From the NCBI RefSeq assembly GCF_029395475.1, contig NZ_CP113917.1:1178001-1242000 (forward strand): a DNA stretch of 64,000 nt. Direction: 5' to 3'. The first letter of the stretch is position 1. Each line of letters starts with the position of its first letter. This document shows, one piece after another, positions 36,790-45,479 of the stretch. Made by a program: the position numbers and the translations under genes. The notes under the pieces were generated by a model. The model did no database searches, was not told where the DNA came from, and was given only the letters and a program-made list of their open reading frames with translations. The DNA is from Bifidobacterium sp. ESL0775 (GTDB taxonomy: Bacteria > Actinomycetota > Actinomycetes > Actinomycetales > Bifidobacteriaceae).

Positions 36790-37269
36790 TTAGTTGGTCC
36801 TTGGATTGTTTTCATTGGTGTTTTCGCGGGGTCCTGCGTTTGCGGAAGGCACCGTCGTTTGAACGATTCCGTCAAACGCCTGGTTCAAGGCCTGGTTCGA
36901 TGAGGCGGAGACCGCCTGATTGCTTCCAGCCGCCATATTCCCGGTGAACGGCACACGGTTGTGCCTCCACACGCTCCAGCGTTCGGCGTGCCGGTTGTGC
37001 TTCGCGATCCTTCTGCGCTCGACCGACGTTTGGGCGAGGCTGTAGCGATGGGCTGCCGTGGAAAGCGGTTGGGTGAACAGCGGTGGTTCGGCGGTTTCGC
37101 CTTGGTTGTTTGACGACTCCTGCATGACGGAAAGATAGCCTTGGATGTCACTGCCCGTATCGGCTATGCTGTGTGCCGCACGGACGGCGTGGATTCCGGC
37201 GTACACCAAGCCGATGATGAGCACGGCGAGCATAAGGACCGCCAGTATGATCCAACCCCACCAAGGCAT
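36790..37269 (-). CDS. Small single-pass membrane protein between pafBC and helY
   Basis: A 159-residue protein starting at ATG 37269, six bases after GGAGG. MPWWGWIILAVLMLAVLIIG begins a single N-terminal membrane helix; the rest is a polar, Asn/Gln/Arg-rich domain with basic patches (VERRRIAKHNRHAERW). No family is recognised. In mycobacteria tatA and tatC occupy this position. The N-terminal outline (short lead, one helix, amphipathic stretch) is superficially TatA-like, but the protein lacks the TatA Phe-Gly hinge motif and there is no tatC. Confidence 0.6.
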   Translation of the reverse strand: MPWWGWIILAVLMLAVLIIGLVYAGIHAVRAAHSIADTGSDIQGYLSVMQESSNNQGETAEPPLFTQPLSTAAHRYSLAQTSVERRRIAKHNRHAERWSVWRHNRVPFTGNMAAGSNQAVSASSNQALNQAFDGIVQTTVPSANAGPRENTNENNPRTN

Positions 37270-37340
37270 GTGAACCCTCCTCACACTTTCGGATTCGTTC
37301 CGTCACTTTCGAATGATTTGTCAGCTGATTTCGTTAGCGT

Positions 37341-39263
37341 TCAATCCTGCTTTTCCGCGCTGTTCTCGAGGCTCAGCTCACGATGCGCACGGGCCAGGAT
37401 CATCGTCAGCAACGGTTCCGGTGCGACGGCCGTGATATGGCGCGCATGGGCGATGGCGAAGGCCACGAACCAGGAATCCGACGAGACGGTCAGATGCACC
37501 TTCTCCCCCTCGCCACAAGGTTCGACCGTGGCTCCGGGCAACGTCTTGATGAACGGCAGATCAGGTTTGTCGGTGACGAACACCGTCGGTGTGCCGTTGT
37601 CGAAGCTCCATTTACGAAGCTCCGCGACCGGGACATCTGGGATATCGAGCTGGGCGATGGGCTTGACAAGCTCCGCTTTCTCGATGCGCGAGAGGCGCAG
37701 GACCTGCCAGATGCGGGGCAGGCCGTTGGCCTTGTTGATGGTCGTGTCCTTGGAGACGAATTTCTTCTCGTCCTTCGGCGCTGCCTTGGCCACGTCCGTC
37801 CAGACGGCCGCATAATAGACGCCCTCGTCCACGAAGATCTTGGAAGGCGCCACCAGCTTGCGGCGTGTGCGGCCCGTGCCGTCGGTGTATTCCATGTCCA
37901 AAAGCGAATCCGTGGAGATAGCGCGCTTGACCACGCTGAAGCTGCGGGGCTCGACCTCATAGCCGGTCAGGGAAAGCCACGGGGTCTCCCCCGGCTTGAC
38001 GTGCTGGCGCAAGCGGACGTAGAGCGATTCGGCCTGCTCGCGCTGCTGTGTGGGCAGTAATGAGGAATGGGCCAAGTAGCTCACCGAGGCGGTCAGCATG
38101 CTCAGGTATTGCTGCGAGATGCCGGCCAGGCGCTCGAGGCCCAGCGAGTTGGTGGCCGAGACGATGCCGTCGGCGTCCAGGAGCGACCAATCGATGTCGA
38201 AGAACTGGCTGCCGGCCATTTCGCCATCGTCGGAGACCGTGGTCAATGTGTTGATGTCCTTGCGGATGACGGCGACGCCCTTCTTCTTCTCGTCTTCGGT
38301 CTTGGGCTCGCCGATGAAACGCTCCGCGAGCTCCTCCAGGGAATATTCCTCGCCGAGATGGGCGGAAAGGAAGAGCATGAGCCGCAGCCTGCGGTCCACC
38401 TCGCTGCCGGTCTGGAAGGAGGAATTGCGCTTCGAATGGGACTTGGCGTTCTCAGTATCCACATCGCCGTTCACCGTGGTCTTGCTGATGGAAGGCGTGA
38501 CGATGCTTTCGCGGACATCGCCTTGGCTGGTGTCGGCGAGCTTGAAATTGGCCGCGGCGTTGAGCCTGCGGTTCCAAGCGTCCACCGCTTCCTGAGGGGA
38601 GACCACCGAGGAGCCGGGATGCTCGAGCATGAACATGGCCAGGTCGTCGGAATCCGTGTAGGCGACGTTCATGTGCCCGCCGTCCACGTCAATGGTGGCG
38701 GCGAAGCGTCGCTGGTCGACCACCTTCATCAGATTGTCGGGAATCGGCTGGGTGCCAAGGCCCGGCGCGATGGAATCAAGGCCGAGACCCGGTGTCGGGG
38801 TCTGGGGCACACGCGGCGCCGTGCGGGAGGTGTGCTGCTCCTCGTGCTTAGAGGAGGAAGAGGAGATGGACATCGAGCGCGCCAGATAATTGGCGGCGGC
38901 GAGCACCGGCAGGTCCTCCTGCTTGAAGCGGAGGCGCACCCTGGGCTCATCGCCCAATTGCAGACGGTATGAAGCGAAATCCTGCCCCTCGGACTTCGAT
39001 GAATATTCAGGTTGGCGTGATTCGATGGCGATGCCCATGGCCGCCAGCTTCGCGCGGTCGCGCTGGAACTGCTTGGCGAACGCCGCCTTCGCAGCTTGGT
39101 CGGCGAGCTCGCCGTAGGAATCGGCGTACGCCTTGACCCGCTGCGCTATCTGACGAGAAGTCAACCATTGAGGGAACGCAGATGATAGGACGGCGAGCAC
39201 ATCCAGTTCGTGCTTGCCCCACTTGTCGGAAAAACGTCGCCTTCCGTTGCTTCCTTCTGCCAT
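37341..39263 (-). CDS. pafBC: Fused PafB-PafC-type WYL-domain transcription regulator
   Basis: PafBC activates DNA-damage genes in mycobacteria and is usually two proteins. This 640-residue polypeptide contains two units. The first has a winged helix (KWGKHELDVLAVLSSAFPQW at about residue 15) and a WYL-like region (about 115-240). The second has a helix-turn-helix region (RLRLMLFLSAHLGEEYSLEE at about 295) and a WYL domain (about 440-560, with YYAAVW). A low-complexity linker (about 140-170) lies between. Linkage to helY supports the PafBC identity. The autogenous promoter gap (39264-39533) holds a 7-bp hairpin, GTGTGCG at 39297 with CGCACAC at 39312. Confidence 0.75.
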   Translation of the reverse strand: MAEGSNGRRRFSDKWGKHELDVLAVLSSAFPQWLTSRQIAQRVKAYADSYGELADQAAKAAFAKQFQRDRAKLAAMGIAIESRQPEYSSKSEGQDFASYRLQLGDEPRVRLRFKQEDLPVLAAANYLARSMSISSSSSKHEEQHTSRTAPRVPQTPTPGLGLDSIAPGLGTQPIPDNLMKVVDQRRFAATIDVDGGHMNVAYTDSDDLAMFMLEHPGSSVVSPQEAVDAWNRRLNAAANFKLADTSQGDVRESIVTPSISKTTVNGDVDTENAKSHSKRNSSFQTGSEVDRRLRLMLFLSAHLGEEYSLEELAERFIGEPKTEDEKKKGVAVIRKDINTLTTVSDDGEMAGSQFFDIDWSLLDADGIVSATNSLGLERLAGISQQYLSMLTASVSYLAHSSLLPTQQREQAESLYVRLRQHVKPGETPWLSLTGYEVEPRSFSVVKRAISTDSLLDMEYTDGTGRTRRKLVAPSKIFVDEGVYYAAVWTDVAKAAPKDEKKFVSKDTTINKANGLPRIWQVLRLSRIEKAELVKPIAQLDIPDVPVAELRKWSFDNGTPTVFVTDKPDLPFIKTLPGATVEPCGEGEKVHLTVSSDSWFVAFAIAHARHITAVAPEPLLTMILARAHRELSLENSAEKQD

Positions 39264-39533
39264 TAGTCCTCACGTATCATTATTGTTCAAGTAAAAGTGT
39301 GCGACTTGTGACGCACACCCCCTCTATCTTAGATGCTTTTTCCTGTGAATTGCGGATTTTCACAAATTTAATGGTAATTCTCACGTTTTTGCTCGTGTTC
39401 CGCGTTTGATGACGGGTTGATGCTATCGGGAGCGATGCATTTTAGTCGTATTGTTGAATCGTTTCGTCAAACCTCTTGCGCCGGCCCGTCGTTGGAAGTC
39501 AGGTTTGTCCTTCCCTACGAACCGATGTATAAC

Positions 39534-41003
39534 CTACCATGTCCATTCATCAGGTTCGACGCCTTGCGGGCCGACGAATTCGCCGTTCGGCACATAGCTG
39601 GGCTTCCCTTGGTCCTCCAGAACCGCGTCGCCATAGAAGACGACGTTGTGTCCGAAGGTCCAGTCGCCGTTGATGGTCACCGAATTGGCTGCCGCCAGTG
39701 ATGGTATCGCGTACGGGAACCGATTGTTGAAATCCTCGATGTTTCGGTAATATTCGGGGTCGAGGGTGACGTCCGGGAAGAGATAGTTGCCGTCTTCCAT
39801 CTCGTAGCTGTCGGTGAGATGGAACCGGTCAGAACGCATGATGAAGAGGTCGTCGGTGGTCTTCACGGGAAGGAAGCGCATACGGTCGACCTGCACGCAG
39901 ATCGCCCCGTCAAACAGCCCGATCGCCGCGCCCATGGCCGTTTCCAGCTGGATCACCTTGGTGGAATCAGGGTCGGTCGGGTCGACGGTCTTGTAGTTGC
40001 GGATGATGGGCAGGGGCAGGACGCCATTGTATTGCGTGAGCATTTCCTTCAAAGCGTCGATGCGCACCCAGATGCTGTTGGTGTTGAAATACGGATGCTT
40101 AGTGATGTCCTCGGCGGCGTCCTTGTCATCGGGATTGACCTGTGTCATCTCCCGCAGGATCAGGCGACCGGACTTCTTGTCACGCACGAAATGGCCGCCC
40201 TTGCGGTCCGCGTAGGTGCGGTTCGCCACCTCGACCATGAACGGCGCGCCCGTGTTCTCGAAATACTGGGCCAATGTGCGCGAGGGCCGGGCTCCGAGGT
40301 TGTCGGAATTCGAGATGAAGAGGTATTTGAAGCCCTTCTCTTCCAGGATGTCCAAGAGGCCGGACTCCCAGATGGTCGAGAACAGGTCGCCGTGGCCCGG
40401 AGGGCACCATTCGAAGGCTGGATCTTCGGGGAATTCCACCGGCTTGCCGGTCGCCAGGTCGATTTTCGGTTCCTGATGCTGCACGATCTCCATGGGGATG
40501 TCTTCCTGATGGAAATCCTTGCTGTGGTTGAGCACCTTCATCGTGTCCTTTGAGGTGCGGAACGAGTTCATCAGCGTCAGCGGCAGCGGGACGTCGAGTC
40601 GTTTGCGCGCGGTCGTCACCTGGCCGAGAATAATGTCGATGAAACGCATCTTCTTCGCCTTGTGGCGACGCACCGGCAGCAACGACTTCGCCTTGTCGAG
40701 GCCCATCGAGGTGCCCAGACCGCCATTCAACTTCAGGAACGCTGTCTTCGCGAACGCGTGCACGGCCTGGTCGTGGTCGATGGTCTTGTAGACGTCATGG
40801 AAACTCGGCACGTCCTGCAACGGCTCGACATCGTCCTCGCGAATCCAGCTGCTGGCGTCGTTATGCTGCCATTCCTTATAGAGTCTCTTGAATTGCGCGA
40901 CGGCGACATCGCTCATGTTGTGCTCGCGCATCTTTTGCGCCGAGGCTTCGAAGGCGTCTTCCAAGCCGCACCTCTTTCGTAGTCGAGTTTCCTCACTTTT
41001 CAT
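39534..41003 (-). CDS. ugpA: UTP-glucose-1-phosphate uridylyltransferase (eukaryote-like)
   Basis: This enzyme makes UDP-glucose from UTP and glucose-1-phosphate. It feeds the bifidobacterial galactose/lacto-N-biose pathway and cell-wall glycans. At about 489 residues it is the large eukaryote-type UGPase, not GalU: KLNGGLGTSMGLDKAKSLLP (uridine-binding), then MNSFRTSKDT, HQEPKIDL, WCPPGHGDLF and ISNSDNLGA. The ATG at 41003 gives MKSEETRLRKRC; a TTG at 41030 extends it by nine residues and neither has a clear SD. It is monocistronic. Confidence 0.9.
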   Translation of the reverse strand: MKSEETRLRKRCGLEDAFEASAQKMREHNMSDVAVAQFKRLYKEWQHNDASSWIREDDVEPLQDVPSFHDVYKTIDHDQAVHAFAKTAFLKLNGGLGTSMGLDKAKSLLPVRRHKAKKMRFIDIILGQVTTARKRLDVPLPLTLMNSFRTSKDTMKVLNHSKDFHQEDIPMEIVQHQEPKIDLATGKPVEFPEDPAFEWCPPGHGDLFSTIWESGLLDILEEKGFKYLFISNSDNLGARPSRTLAQYFENTGAPFMVEVANRTYADRKGGHFVRDKKSGRLILREMTQVNPDDKDAAEDITKHPYFNTNSIWVRIDALKEMLTQYNGVLPLPIIRNYKTVDPTDPDSTKVIQLETAMGAAIGLFDGAICVQVDRMRFLPVKTTDDLFIMRSDRFHLTDSYEMEDGNYLFPDVTLDPEYYRNIEDFNNRFPYAIPSLAAANSVTINGDWTFGHNVVFYGDAVLEDQGKPSYVPNGEFVGPQGVEPDEWTW

Positions 41004-41198
41004 CGGCCATGCGTTATCAGCAATGACCAATAAACATAGTTTTCTACTCTACTAGCTTTTCTGAAAGCTTGCTGGAAACTTAAGAAGATGGGTATAAAAC
41101 AAACGAACAAGACAGTCGTTGGTCGTTCCGATACCGATTCAGAAACATGTGCAGTGGGTCCGCTGAAGACGAATCCCAATCATGAGAAGGCATATCCC

Positions 41199-41230
41199 GT
41201 TGATCTCATCGCGGTGGCAATGAGATCAAC
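41199..41230. other. Perfect inverted repeat downstream of the glycosidase gene
   Basis: GTTGATCTCAT at 41199-41209 pairs with ATGAGATCAAC at 41220-41230 (11 bp). It lies 30 bases after the glycosidase stop on the minus strand. No T-tract follows on either strand, so it is a possible 3' end stabiliser, not a classical terminator. The surrounding 229-base gap shows no gene. Confidence 0.5.
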
Positions 41231-41259
41231 CAGACATGCCCTCGAGTTGAATATACAGC

Positions 41260-43473
41260 TTATCTGGTTTTGACCCGAAGAGTCGCGGATTTACCGCTTG
41301 GGATCCGTTCCATGCAACGGACAGCGGCCGAATCGAAGACATGCACCACTTCAGCCTGATAACGTCGGGACTCCTGGTTCACCCAGATGTCCTCAAGCTG
41401 ATCATTGGCTCCGAGCGCCAGCTGCAGTACCACATTCAGGTTTCTCGGACAACGGTTCGTCACGCACAGCTGGTTCTTCGAATACGAGATATCAATCTGT
41501 CCTCCCATAAACGACATATCCTTCAGCTCAAATGACGACCAAGGCACATATGGCGCGACAGTAAGTGTATCGGAAGACTCATCCCTGCCAATTCCGAGGA
41601 TGTTGTTGAACAGATAGCTTACGAACTCGCCTGCGCACCAACCGCATTTTCCTAGGCTACGTTGCACCTTGGTGGCATTGGCCTCGTCATGGTTGTATGG
41701 CCACCACCAGAACGAACCATCCAGATCGGTGGTCTGGCGAATTTTTGCCAGAGCCGTGGCCAGTTCCTCTCGCGTTCCCGCGGAGGCGAGGGACAACAGG
41801 TAACTTGGATAGGTGATGCCGTTGCTGTCGTCAAGATCCCAGAAATCGATGTTCTGCATCTTGCGTGTGTAATACGGGTTCTTCGAACTCAACGACCAGC
41901 GGGCGTGTTCCCTGATCCTGGAATCGTCTCTTGAGGTGAAACCATAAATCGAGGAAAGCGTCAAATCGCTTTCCTCGCCGTCATGGATTCCGACAAAGTC
42001 GCCGTCGCGGTAGACGCCCTCAACGAACATGTTTTTATTGTCGATTTCGCGGGTACATAACGTCTGTATGGCAGTGAAAAGATTCTGGCGGATCTCGCGC
42101 AGCTCGGCCGTCTGCTTTTCGGTGAGCAGATCGTTGAAATCGTCAAGCAACGCCACAATTGCGCGCCATGCCAGGATATTGGAGCCGGTATGGAAATCGC
42201 CTCTGGAAGGGCCATCGGATATGTATAGGGTTCGGTAAAGACTTCCACCAGAAGGTTTGCAATCGATCAGATAACGCGCCAATGACTGCAGGTAATCGTC
42301 CAATTGGGCATTATCCGCCAAAATCCCCTTGCCGTATCGGCGTGCGAGCAATGAACTTAACACCGCCACGGCACAGGCGTTGCCCAGTGAATGCTCGAAG
42401 CCGATGGCGTCGGGTTTTATCGTTGCCTCGAATTGCCATGGACGGTCGGGAATGGCGTATTGCACCATCAGGTTCAACGATTTCACCGCAAGGTCCGGGC
42501 TGGATTCTATCAGCCCCAAGCAGGTATACATGTAATCCCTGTACCACACATCAGGCTGGGGATTGGCGTTAGATCCTGAAAACGTACCAGCCGCCGTCCC
42601 GTCCTCAAGCATCAGCAGGCTTTGCCTCGCCAATTCTTCGGCTCGGGTCAGTATCTCTCCATACCATGGATTCTCGGGCACATGTAGATAGCCGGTACGG
42701 GGAAAACGCTCGCGTTGGGTGTCCTTGAAGCTTCTTTGCAGGATTTCCATGGAGCAATCGTCTCTCGCCTCTTGCTCCTTCTTGGTTGAAAACGAGATGA
42801 CGACTCCGACATACTGCTCCTCATGGGGTTGGATTGTCGACGACATGCTAGAGCTTTTCGCGCTCTGACCCGAGGCGAAGAGTGAACATGTACTATACAA
42901 CGTGTCGCTTCCCTCGACGCCATGCAGGTCATTGACCACCTCGATTCCGTATCGCCGTTCCGATTCGGTTGGGTTGGCGATCCGCATCATCTCGACGATT
43001 TTCAGCGGACGCCTTCGACCTTTCTGCGGGGCGAAAATGGTCGTGGTGACGTGAAGATCGTTGGCGTTATAGCTGTATACCGGGAAGACTCCCCGATGAA
43101 ACGACAGAGACGGATCGTCCATGGTGGCATGGTCCCCGGTTTTGACACATATACGACAACTCCCCTGCGCGAACGCCAGCCGCTTGTACATATAGATTCC
43201 CGCGCCTGATTGCCCACGCGCATCACTGACACTTTCCGCCGTCACGCAACGTCGCAAGGCCCCCTTGCCATCAAACGAGGCAAGAATGCGATTGTTTGAG
43301 ACGTCAACGCTGAATGGGTAGTTCGTGTAGCGGGGAGGCTGAACCTCAAGCGTTGTCTGTTGAGGCCACTTCAATCCCGCAGCCGCGAAAAACGAATTCG
43401 GATTACGTGAGGCACCCCTCGAGTCATAGCCTATGGTTGAAAAATTCTCGTTTTCGAATGTATTTGTTTTCAT
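41260..43473 (-). CDS. Six-hairpin-type glycoside hydrolase of unknown specificity
   Basis: A 737-residue protein without signal peptide, so probably cytoplasmic. An N-terminal beta-rich region (about 1-260) precedes an alpha-helical region (about 280-660) that looks like an (alpha/alpha)6 barrel: PDVWYRDYMYTCLGLIESSP, FEHSLGNACAVAVL, LAWRAIVALLDDF and GSFWWWPYNHDEAN are its acidic/aromatic blocks. A short beta C-terminus follows. I cannot assign a GH family. It is the last gene of a LacI-SBP-permease-permease cluster, so it likely acts on the imported oligosaccharide. The ATG at 43473 has a weak SD. Confidence 0.6.
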   Translation of the reverse strand: MKTNTFENENFSTIGYDSRGASRNPNSFFAAAGLKWPQQTTLEVQPPRYTNYPFSVDVSNNRILASFDGKGALRRCVTAESVSDARGQSGAGIYMYKRLAFAQGSCRICVKTGDHATMDDPSLSFHRGVFPVYSYNANDLHVTTTIFAPQKGRRRPLKIVEMMRIANPTESERRYGIEVVNDLHGVEGSDTLYSTCSLFASGQSAKSSSMSSTIQPHEEQYVGVVISFSTKKEQEARDDCSMEILQRSFKDTQRERFPRTGYLHVPENPWYGEILTRAEELARQSLLMLEDGTAAGTFSGSNANPQPDVWYRDYMYTCLGLIESSPDLAVKSLNLMVQYAIPDRPWQFEATIKPDAIGFEHSLGNACAVAVLSSLLARRYGKGILADNAQLDDYLQSLARYLIDCKPSGGSLYRTLYISDGPSRGDFHTGSNILAWRAIVALLDDFNDLLTEKQTAELREIRQNLFTAIQTLCTREIDNKNMFVEGVYRDGDFVGIHDGEESDLTLSSIYGFTSRDDSRIREHARWSLSSKNPYYTRKMQNIDFWDLDDSNGITYPSYLLSLASAGTREELATALAKIRQTTDLDGSFWWWPYNHDEANATKVQRSLGKCGWCAGEFVSYLFNNILGIGRDESSDTLTVAPYVPWSSFELKDMSFMGGQIDISYSKNQLCVTNRCPRNLNVVLQLALGANDQLEDIWVNQESRRYQAEVVHVFDSAAVRCMERIPSGKSATLRVKTR

Positions 43474-43553
43474 TTTCACATTGCGTGTCGCACATCTCGA
43501 TGATGGATATGCAACACGCACTAACCCTAACTGTCTAAATCAATACCGTGATT

Positions 43554-44390
43554 TTATTTCACCGATCCAGCGACGATCCCACTGGTGAGTTGATGCTGGA
43601 AGAACATGTAGAAGATGATCGTCGGGATGATGCTCAGGAGCGACGCGCCCGCAAGCTGGGTGGCGTTGACCACATACTGCCCTTGCAACGGGGCAAGTGC
43701 CAGCGGAACTGTTTGGGTGCTGTCCGAAATGAGCAACGACATCGGTATCATGTATTCGTTCCATGTCCAGACGAAGAAGAACACGAACAGCACGCTGATG
43801 GTCGGCCAGGATACTGGAAGGATGATCTTCCAGAGGATTTGCCATTTCGAAGCCCCATCCATCACTCCCGCTTCCAGGATCGCCTGCGGGAAGGTCCCGT
43901 AGACCGAGGAAAGCAGGTATGTCCCATAAGCGCTTTGGACTATCGAGAAAATGATGATGACCGTTAGCTGTGTGTCGTAGATGCCGATGGCTTTGAACAT
44001 TACATAGAGCGGATAGAGCAAGGCTTCCTGAGGAGCCATGTTCGCCAGGAGGATGAGCACCAGAATGACGCGGTTGCCCTTCACCCGACCGATGCCCAAC
44101 GCGAAGGAATTCAGAACCGAAAGGATCACACCGATGATGGCCACGCACACTGAAATGACAATGCTGTTGGTAAGCTTCACAGGGAAGTTTGACGACTTCC
44201 AGAAACTGGTGATATTGCTCATGGTCAACGCCTTCGGCAGGGTCAGTGGACCATGCTGGGTGTAATCGGCTTGTGTCTTGAACGCGTTGATGAACAGGAT
44301 GATGAGCGGGAACAAGATGATGAGTGCCGCAAGAATCATGATGACCAAGGCAAGCCAGTCACCCGCGGTGCGTATATGACGTGATTTCAT
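43554..44390 (-). CDS. Sugar ABC transporter permease, MalG type
   Basis: A 278-residue inner-membrane permease of the CUT1 carbohydrate importer class with six helices. The EAA loop, which docks the ATPase, is EAGVMDGASKWQILWKIILP (about residues 185-204). A start TTG at 44405 is possible; ATG 44390 gives MKSRHIRTAG. It follows the MalF-type gene by 28 bases. No ATPase gene is in the cluster; bifidobacterial CUT1 importers usually share one MsiK-type ATPase encoded elsewhere. Confidence 0.9.
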   Translation of the reverse strand: MKSRHIRTAGDWLALVIMILAALIILFPLIILFINAFKTQADYTQHGPLTLPKALTMSNITSFWKSSNFPVKLTNSIVISVCVAIIGVILSVLNSFALGIGRVKGNRVILVLILLANMAPQEALLYPLYVMFKAIGIYDTQLTVIIIFSIVQSAYGTYLLSSVYGTFPQAILEAGVMDGASKWQILWKIILPVSWPTISVLFVFFFVWTWNEYMIPMSLLISDSTQTVPLALAPLQGQYVVNATQLAGASLLSIIPTIIFYMFFQHQLTSGIVAGSVK

Positions 44391-44418
44391 TTTAAGGTCT
44401 TTCAAGCTTTCTTCTTAT

Positions 44419-45348
44419 TCAGTCCTGGTTTTTCTCGACGTGGTTCTGTATGAAGGAGAACACGATGGCAAACACCACGATGACGAGCGTCAAAGCCGTG
44501 GAAATCGTCGCGCCATAACCAACTTGCTGAACTTGGAAGAACTGCGTGTACGAATAGTATGAAGGAACGATCGTTTGTCTGCCTGGCCCACCCTTCGTCA
44601 GCAGGTACACTGGTCCGAACGTTTTCAGGGCGCCGATGGTTGAGGTGAGGAGAACGACCAGCAATTCCGGGATAATCTCAGGCAAGGTGATCGTGCAGAA
44701 TTTCCGCCACCAGTTCGCCCCGTCCAATGAGGCGGCCTCGTAAAGCTCCGGATCGACACGTTCCAAGCCGGACATGAAGATCACGATGGGATAACCGAAT
44801 TGAATCCAAATGAGGATGATCATCAGGACCGGCATCGCCCAAGTCGAGGAGCCAAGCCAGTTGCGTTGCATGCTTCCCAGGCCGATGGCCTTGAGCACCT
44901 CGTTGACGGCGCCTTTTTCAGGACGGAATATCCATCCCATGATGATGGTGGCTACGGCGATGGGCAGAATCTGCGGAATGTAGAAGATGCCTCTGAACAA
45001 CGAGGCCATCCTTCCGCTGAATTTTTTCTGTATGACATCGGAAAGCAACGAAGAGGTCAGCAATCCAAGAATCGTGGGAATGATGGTGACCGCGAGGATC
45101 ATGAGCAGCGAATGGCCAAACGAAGCCCAAAAATCCTGATCATGGAGTATGCGGGCCCAGTTGGTCAACCCGGTCCATCGTGGCATACCGACACCGCGCC
45201 AGCTGGTGAAGCTGATATATACGTTGGCCAGCAGAGGGATAATGATGATGATTAGCAATCCGATTAATCCAGGCAACAGATAGATATTGAAACTATTCGG
45301 ATGAGCTCCTGGAAGTCTGGACATCCTTTTGTCTTTTTGTTTTTTCAT
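44419..45348 (-). CDS. Sugar ABC transporter permease, MalF type
   Basis: A 309-residue CUT1 permease. Six hydrophobic helices are visible from residue about 20. The ATPase-docking loop reads YEAASLDGANWWRKFCTITLP (about residues 205-225; EAA-x3-G is intact). It pairs with the MalG-type protein as the heterodimeric channel for the ligand bound by the lipoprotein at 45.5 kb. It is transcribed after the binding-protein gene across a 131-base gap that contains a long inverted repeat. Confidence 0.9.
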   Translation of the reverse strand: MKKQKDKRMSRLPGAHPNSFNIYLLPGLIGLLIIIIIPLLANVYISFTSWRGVGMPRWTGLTNWARILHDQDFWASFGHSLLMILAVTIIPTILGLLTSSLLSDVIQKKFSGRMASLFRGIFYIPQILPIAVATIIMGWIFRPEKGAVNEVLKAIGLGSMQRNWLGSSTWAMPVLMIILIWIQFGYPIVIFMSGLERVDPELYEAASLDGANWWRKFCTITLPEIIPELLVVLLTSTIGALKTFGPVYLLTKGGPGRQTIVPSYYSYTQFFQVQQVGYGATISTALTLVIVVFAIVFSFIQNHVEKNQD

Positions 45349-45390
45349 TCCTTACGCCTTTGACATTGATTGGTGTTTAGCTGTCACGGC

Positions 45391-45464
45391 ATAGGCAGGC
45401 GTGGCACGACAGCCATGCGAGGCTTGGTCCAAATTGATGGGCTTGCCGTCCACGCCTTGCCTAT
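45391..45464 (-). other. Intercistronic inverted repeat between SBP and MalF genes
   Basis: ATAGGCAGGCGTGG at 45391-45404 pairs with 45450-45464 (one-base bulge), a 14-bp stem with a 45-base loop. A direct repeat, ATTGATTGGT, lies at both sides (45365-45374 and 45463-45472). Such hairpins often lower permease expression relative to the binding protein by stopping 3' decay or transcription. Confidence 0.55.
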
Positions 45465-45479
45465 TGATTGGTAGCGTGA

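Noticed and set aside
36790..37269. Identity of the small membrane protein as TatA
   Set aside because: Position and outline are suggestive, but the Phe-Gly hinge motif is missing, the tail is not amphipathic enough, and no tatC is present.
41199..41230. Terminator for the glycosidase operon
   Set aside because: The stem is perfect, but neither strand has a T-tract, so it is listed only as an inverted repeat.
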